A DNA stretch of 64,000 nt. It comes from AP-15 sp963846635. Lineage in GTDB: Bacteria > Pseudomonadota > Alphaproteobacteria > ATCC43930 > CGMCC-115725. The first letter of the stretch is position 1, and every line of letters starts with the position of its first letter. The position numbers were made by a program, and so were the translations under genes. The stretch is taken from positions 1-64,000 of the forward strand of contig CAWJXM010000021.1 in assembly GCA_963846635.1 (NCBI GenBank). Reading direction: 5' to 3'. Of this stretch, positions 63,102 through 64,000 are shown in pieces. Under the pieces are notes generated by a model. That model had not been told where the DNA came from, did no database searches, and saw only the letters and a list, made by a program, of their open reading frames with translations.

Positions 63102-64000
63102 GTTTGGTGGCTCCTGGCGCGACAGAGGCTGGCCGACCGCCGGCTGGCCAAGTTTGCCGTTACTGCCTCGCTTGCGGCCGGGACACCAGGCAGTCTCAGT
63201 TGTGGCGCAAGAACAGCAGTCGGATATTCCGCTGCTTCGAATGCGGTCTCGGGGCTGCCGCGCTACCCGAGTTCGATCCGGTCGTCTATTACAATACCGA
63301 GTATTTTCACAGCCAGACAAAGGGGGGCTATCCCGATTATCCAGCCGGCGAATCCGTAATACGAAGCGAGTTCCGCCGAATGGTTGAATTTCTACGGCAG
63401 GTCGTTCCGTCCGGCAAGCTGATCGAGATCGGCTGCGCTTATGGTTTTTTTCTGATCGAGGCATGCGCGCATTACGATGTGCACGGGATCGAGATCGTCC
63501 CCGAAGCGGCTCTGTTCGCGCGCAGTCGGGGGCTCGATGTCCACGCTGGCCCAGTGACGCGGGCGTTGATGGCCGAGATCGGCAGTGCTGATGTCGTGGT
63601 CATGTTCGATGTGATCGAGCATCTCGAAGATCCGAGAGAAGTCCTATGCCTGTGCGGCGAATACCTGCGGCCCGGGGGTGCCGTGATCTTGACGACCCCA
63701 GACTTCGGCTCGCTGCTGGCACGGCTCGGCGGTCGCCGCTGGCGCAATATGACCCCGCCTTACCATCTCTGGTACTTTACTGCAGAAAGCCTTAAGCAGC
63801 TGGCAGCCACGGCAGGGCTCGAGGTTACCGAAACGGCTCATCCATGGAAGCGCGTCCCTTCGGCGCTCGTTTTACAGTTACTGGGACGCGTTACCGGTGT
63901 TCATTGGCCGCGACCGTTGATGACAATGGCCAGTCGGGTCGGTATTCCTGTCAATCTGTTTGATTCAATGCGCATCGTTCTGCGCAAGCCGCTCGTTCCG
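63098..64000 (+). CDS. SAM-dependent methyltransferase with zinc ribbon (partial)
   Basis: Open to the window edge, 301 codons so far. The start overlaps the asnB stop (ATGA). An N-terminal zinc ribbon (VCRYCLACG and RCFECG) leads into a class I methyltransferase: SAM-binding LIEIGCAYGFF, the acidic VHGIEIVPE, VVMFDVIEHLEDP and LRPGGAVILTTPD. Proteins of this layout methylate sugars or act in polysaccharide and secondary-metabolite pathways. The C-terminus is cut off by the window. Confidence 0.9.
   Translation, partial: MSLVAPGATEAGRPPAGQVCRYCLACGRDTRQSQLWRKNSSRIFRCFECGLGAAALPEFDPVVYYNTEYFHSQTKGGYPDYPAGESVIRSEFRRMVEFLRQVVPSGKLIEIGCAYGFFLIEACAHYDVHGIEIVPEAALFARSRGLDVHAGPVTRALMAEIGSADVVVMFDVIEHLEDPREVLCLCGEYLRPGGAVILTTPDFGSLLARLGGRRWRNMTPPYHLWYFTAESLKQLAATAGLEVTETAHPWKRVPSALVLQLLGRVTGVHWPRPLMTMASRVGIPVNLFDSMRIVLRKPLVP

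Overview
This 64 kb window looks like the chromosome of a GC-rich alphaproteobacterium, probably Rhodospirillales- or Hyphomicrobiales-like. Pointers are a SciP/DUF1153 cell-cycle protein, PhaR, a bacterial ELM1-type protein, a compact prolyl-tRNA synthetase, an isc-type operon with two cysteine desulfurases, Flp pilin remnants, and several families of extragenic palindromic repeats of the kind common in this class. No rRNA, tRNA, CRISPR array or prophage was seen. Nothing pins down genus or species.

Layout. 0-2 kb: trxB and a LysR regulator. 2-7.4 kb: a leftward operon of KdoO-like Kdo hydroxylase, ELM1-family protein, a fused double-PAP2 phosphatase and a large unknown protein, read here as a candidate outer-membrane lipid remodelling unit. 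8.2-21.5 kb: an aromatic-catabolism island with a TetR regulator and probable operator, a P450 with its own ferredoxin, an amidohydrolase, an ABM monooxygenase, a cis-diol dehydrogenase, three Rieske oxygenase alpha and two beta subunits, an FAD monooxygenase and a VOC protein, with IS remnants in the middle. 21.7-29.3 kb: alpha/beta hydrolase, then cysE, iscR, two cysteine desulfurases, iscA, a shrunken HscA-like relic, fdx, a broken tenA and mnmA; iscU and hscB are not present. 29.3-33.3 kb: lolD, lolC/E, a small unknown gene and proS. 33.4-33.6 kb: a candidate small RNA with its own promoter and terminator. 33.7-46.4 kb: aminotransferase, amidase, RidA, enolase-superfamily enzyme, MFS transporter, flavin oxygenase, AlkA glycosylase, LOG protein, a doubly broken icd, D-2-hydroxyacid dehydrogenase, GNAT and DOPA-dioxygenase-like genes. 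46.4-50.7 kb: a DUF882 peptidase-like protein, an L,D-transpeptidase and recQ. 50.8-53.3 kb: Flp pilin and a pilin pseudogene, a GT87 pseudogene and sciP. 53.9-60.1 kb: phaR-trpF-DUF2332-trpB-trpA facing a PHA-synthase-like hydrolase. 60.1 kb to the end: a GT2, asparagine-synthetase-like and methyltransferase surface-polysaccharide-type cluster that runs off the window.

Two themes cross the whole window. First, at least nine genes carry frameshifts or stops (10503, 14569, 18884, 20998, 27428, 34924, 40052, 43224, 51104 and 51718 onward), including the housekeeping gene icd, so either the assembly has uncorrected indels or the genome is decaying. Second, at least six families of palindromic repeats are scattered through it and several have entered reading frames: in recQ, at the end of a Rieske oxygenase, in an IS1 remnant, and at the apparent start of lolD.
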